This document shows, piece by piece, positions 62,587 to 64,000 of a DNA stretch of 64,000 nucleotides (positions are counted from its first letter, which is position 1; each line of letters starts with the position of its first letter). The translations under genes and the position numbers were made by a program. The notes below the pieces were generated by a model. The model saw only the letters and a list, made by a program, of their open reading frames with translations, made no database searches and was not told the DNA's origin. This DNA comes from Halovivax gelatinilyticus (lineage in GTDB: Archaea > Halobacteriota > Halobacteria > Halobacteriales > Natrialbaceae). The stretch is taken from positions 3,423,992-3,487,991 of the forward strand of contig NZ_CP101322.1 of the NCBI RefSeq assembly GCF_024300625.1, read 5' to 3'.

Positions 62587-64000
62587 ATGTCCGAAACCGG
62601 GACCGAACCGCCGACGGCCGCTCGACGACTCCCCGATCCGGAGCGGGCCGCGAATATTCAGTATAATCTCTCGCTAACAGAACTTCGCGAGTTGGCGGGC
62701 GACGACGAGCGGGCGACCGAGTACGGTTCCCCAGCGTACGTGAGCGAGTATCGTTCGCGTAGTGCAGATCGAACGAAGAATGCGATCGACCACGCGTTCG
62801 ACGACGACGATCACGCGATCGTTCGCGACGCCATCGGGGAGGTGTCGAACCGTGAGATGGTGTGCGTCGACCGCCTCGTCGGTCGCCACCCCGATGCGAC
62901 GTACTGTTGTCGACTCTACGTTCCGACCGAATTCGCCCGGATCGCGTTGACCTGGGCGAAACTCTTCGAACCGACAGACGGACGAGACCCCGATTTTACG
63001 ACCGTCCAACTGCCGGATCGCGAGGACGTGGCGATCAGAATCCTTCCCGACGAAGGGACCACCGTCGTCGTCGGAAGCGACTACACCGGAGAGGCGAAGA
63101 AGTCGTTTCTCCGGCTGTTCATGTACCGGGTCAAGACCCAGGGCGGACTCGGACTTCACGCTGGAAGCAAACGCGTGACGGTACGCGACGACGCGGACGA
63201 GCAACGGACGGTCGGACAACTCTTTCTCGGACTCTCGGCGACCGGTAAGTCGACGCTTACCTCTCACGGGTGCTGGCTCGAAGAGCCGGAATCGGCCGAG
63301 ATGACCCAGGACGACGTCTGTGCGATCCTTCCGGACGGCTCCGTGGCGGGCAGCGAAGGCAAGGGACTGTACATCAAGACGATCGGGCTCACGGCCGACG
63401 AGCAACCCGCGCTGTACGACGCGGCAACGGCCGACTCCGCCGTGCTCGAGAACGTCGCGGTCGACGAGGACGGAGCCGTCGATTTCGACGACGACTCGTA
63501 CACGTCGAACGGCCGCGCGGTCGTCCAGCGCGAGGAACTCTCGAGCGCCGCTGACGATATCGACCTCGATCGCGTCGACCAGATTTTCTTCATCACGCGT
63601 AATCCGCTCATGCCGCCCGTCGCGAAACTCGACGGGGCTCAGGCCGCCGTCGCGTTCATGCTCGGCGAATCGATCGAAACGAGCGCCGGCGATCCCGAGC
63701 GGGCCGGTGAGTCGATTCGCGTCGTCGGGACGAATCCGTTCATCATCGGTCCCGAAGGCGAAGAAGGAAACACGTTCCAGCAGCTCGTCGACTCGCTCGA
63801 TGTCGACTGTTTCGTACTCAACACGGGGTACGTCGGCGACGAGTCGGTCGACATCGGCGTCTACGAATCGGTCACGATCCTGACCGAGATTGCCAGAGGC
63901 TCCGTCGAATGGACCGCGGACGAGCGACTCGGAATGACGATTCCGGAAACGGTTCCCGGGATCGATGTCGACCAGTTCTACGTCCCCGACCACGTCGACG
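62587..64000 (+). CDS. pckA: ATP-dependent phosphoenolpyruvate carboxykinase, N-terminal part
   Basis: The frame opens at ATG 62587 (MSETGTEPPTAARRLPDPER) and stays open to the window edge, so about 471 residues are visible and the 3' end is missing. The kinase P-loop is LGLSATGKSTLTSHGC; upstream is YRVKTQGGLGLHAGSKR, and downstream TQDDVCAILPDG and FFITRNPLMPPVAKLDGAQA. These identify the ATP-type PEP carboxykinase used for gluconeogenesis from oxaloacetate. Metabolically it fits the methylaspartate cycle, which supplies C4 acids. It is divergent from the actin-fold gene across 258 bp. Confidence 0.92.
   Translation, partial: MSETGTEPPTAARRLPDPERAANIQYNLSLTELRELAGDDERATEYGSPAYVSEYRSRSADRTKNAIDHAFDDDDHAIVRDAIGEVSNREMVCVDRLVGRHPDATYCCRLYVPTEFARIALTWAKLFEPTDGRDPDFTTVQLPDREDVAIRILPDEGTTVVVGSDYTGEAKKSFLRLFMYRVKTQGGLGLHAGSKRVTVRDDADEQRTVGQLFLGLSATGKSTLTSHGCWLEEPESAEMTQDDVCAILPDGSVAGSEGKGLYIKTIGLTADEQPALYDAATADSAVLENVAVDEDGAVDFDDDSYTSNGRAVVQREELSSAADDIDLDRVDQIFFITRNPLMPPVAKLDGAQAAVAFMLGESIETSAGDPERAGESIRVVGTNPFIIGPEGEEGNTFQQLVDSLDVDCFVLNTGYVGDESVDIGVYESVTILTEIARGSVEWTADERLGMTIPETVPGIDVDQFYVPDHVD

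Noticed and set aside
62674..63993. 439-residue minus-strand frame at the window end
   Set aside because: Antisense of the PEP carboxykinase gene, whose P-loop and family motifs are clear.

Overview
The window is a gene-dense stretch of a haloarchaeal (class Halobacteria) chromosome. The evidence is the strongly acidic proteins with few lysines, TATA boxes lying 25-30 bases ahead of start codons with little or no leader, and a set of archaeal housekeeping genes (proteasome beta subunit, Nop5/fibrillarin, archaeal MAT, PyrB/PyrI, archaeal GTP cyclohydrolase III, FKBP, ThiI). Haloarchaeal-only families (HalOD1, DUF5785, DUF5804) point the same way. An order within the class cannot be assigned safely from sequence alone.

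Layout. 1-5.1 kb: end of an S9 peptidase, an exported protein, a short CruF-like membrane protein, two CBS proteins flanking a decayed gene, UPF0212 and a 55-residue membrane protein. 5.2-13.1 kb: psmB, a Gfo/Idh oxidoreductase, a DUF389 membrane protein, an eIF2B-like protein, an Mrp Fe-S carrier, a family 4-like uracil-DNA glycosylase and a CofC-like protein. 13.1-20.7 kb: tRNA-Ser, then a compact methylaspartate-cycle module. In it, glutamate mutase S and E subunits, methylaspartate ammonia-lyase, mesaconyl-CoA hydratase and a methylmalyl-CoA lyase run as a tightly packed minus-strand operon, with the CoA-transferase (mct) divergent. Together they turn glutamate into glyoxylate and propionyl-CoA, an anaplerotic route for growth on acetyl-CoA-yielding substrates.

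20.8-31.6 kb: GTP cyclohydrolase III, a CBS/zinc-ribbon protein, phosphoglycerate kinase, a GNAT enzyme, tRNA-Thr, HalOD1, an RNase H-like nuclease, a large membrane-anchored acidic protein, DUF309, tRNA-Leu, an inositol-monophosphatase family enzyme and DUF63. 31.7-46.2 kb: an RND exporter with a TrmB regulator, Nop5-fibrillarin, glutamate-cysteine ligase, a heme A synthase homologue, an AsnC-TRASH regulator, a cysteine-poor second UDG homologue, a DnaJ membrane protein, Pol IV, gamma-glutamyltransferase and DUF5804. 46.3-64 kb: ThiI, an MFS transporter, a 29-bp tandem repeat, MAT, CYTH, FKBP, a RAD55-like protein with a broken P-loop, pyrBI, an acidic-repeat PRC-barrel protein, tRNA-Lys, a TrkA-N/DHH protein, a second PRC-barrel protein, a 1050-residue actin-fold/coiled-coil/membrane-anchor protein, and the start of an ATP-type PEP carboxykinase cut by the window edge.

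Two observations stand out. First, tRNA-Thr, tRNA-Leu and tRNA-Lys are each followed, about 116-127 bp downstream, by another copy of their own 3' end (two copies for Lys). Each copy is preceded by an inverted copy of the T-arm and a loop with shared CGCAGC and GACCGT blocks: a tRNA-tail-mimicking hairpin repeat family. Second, the 1050-residue protein at 59176-62328 looks like an actin-superfamily domain tethered to the membrane through a very long coiled coil.
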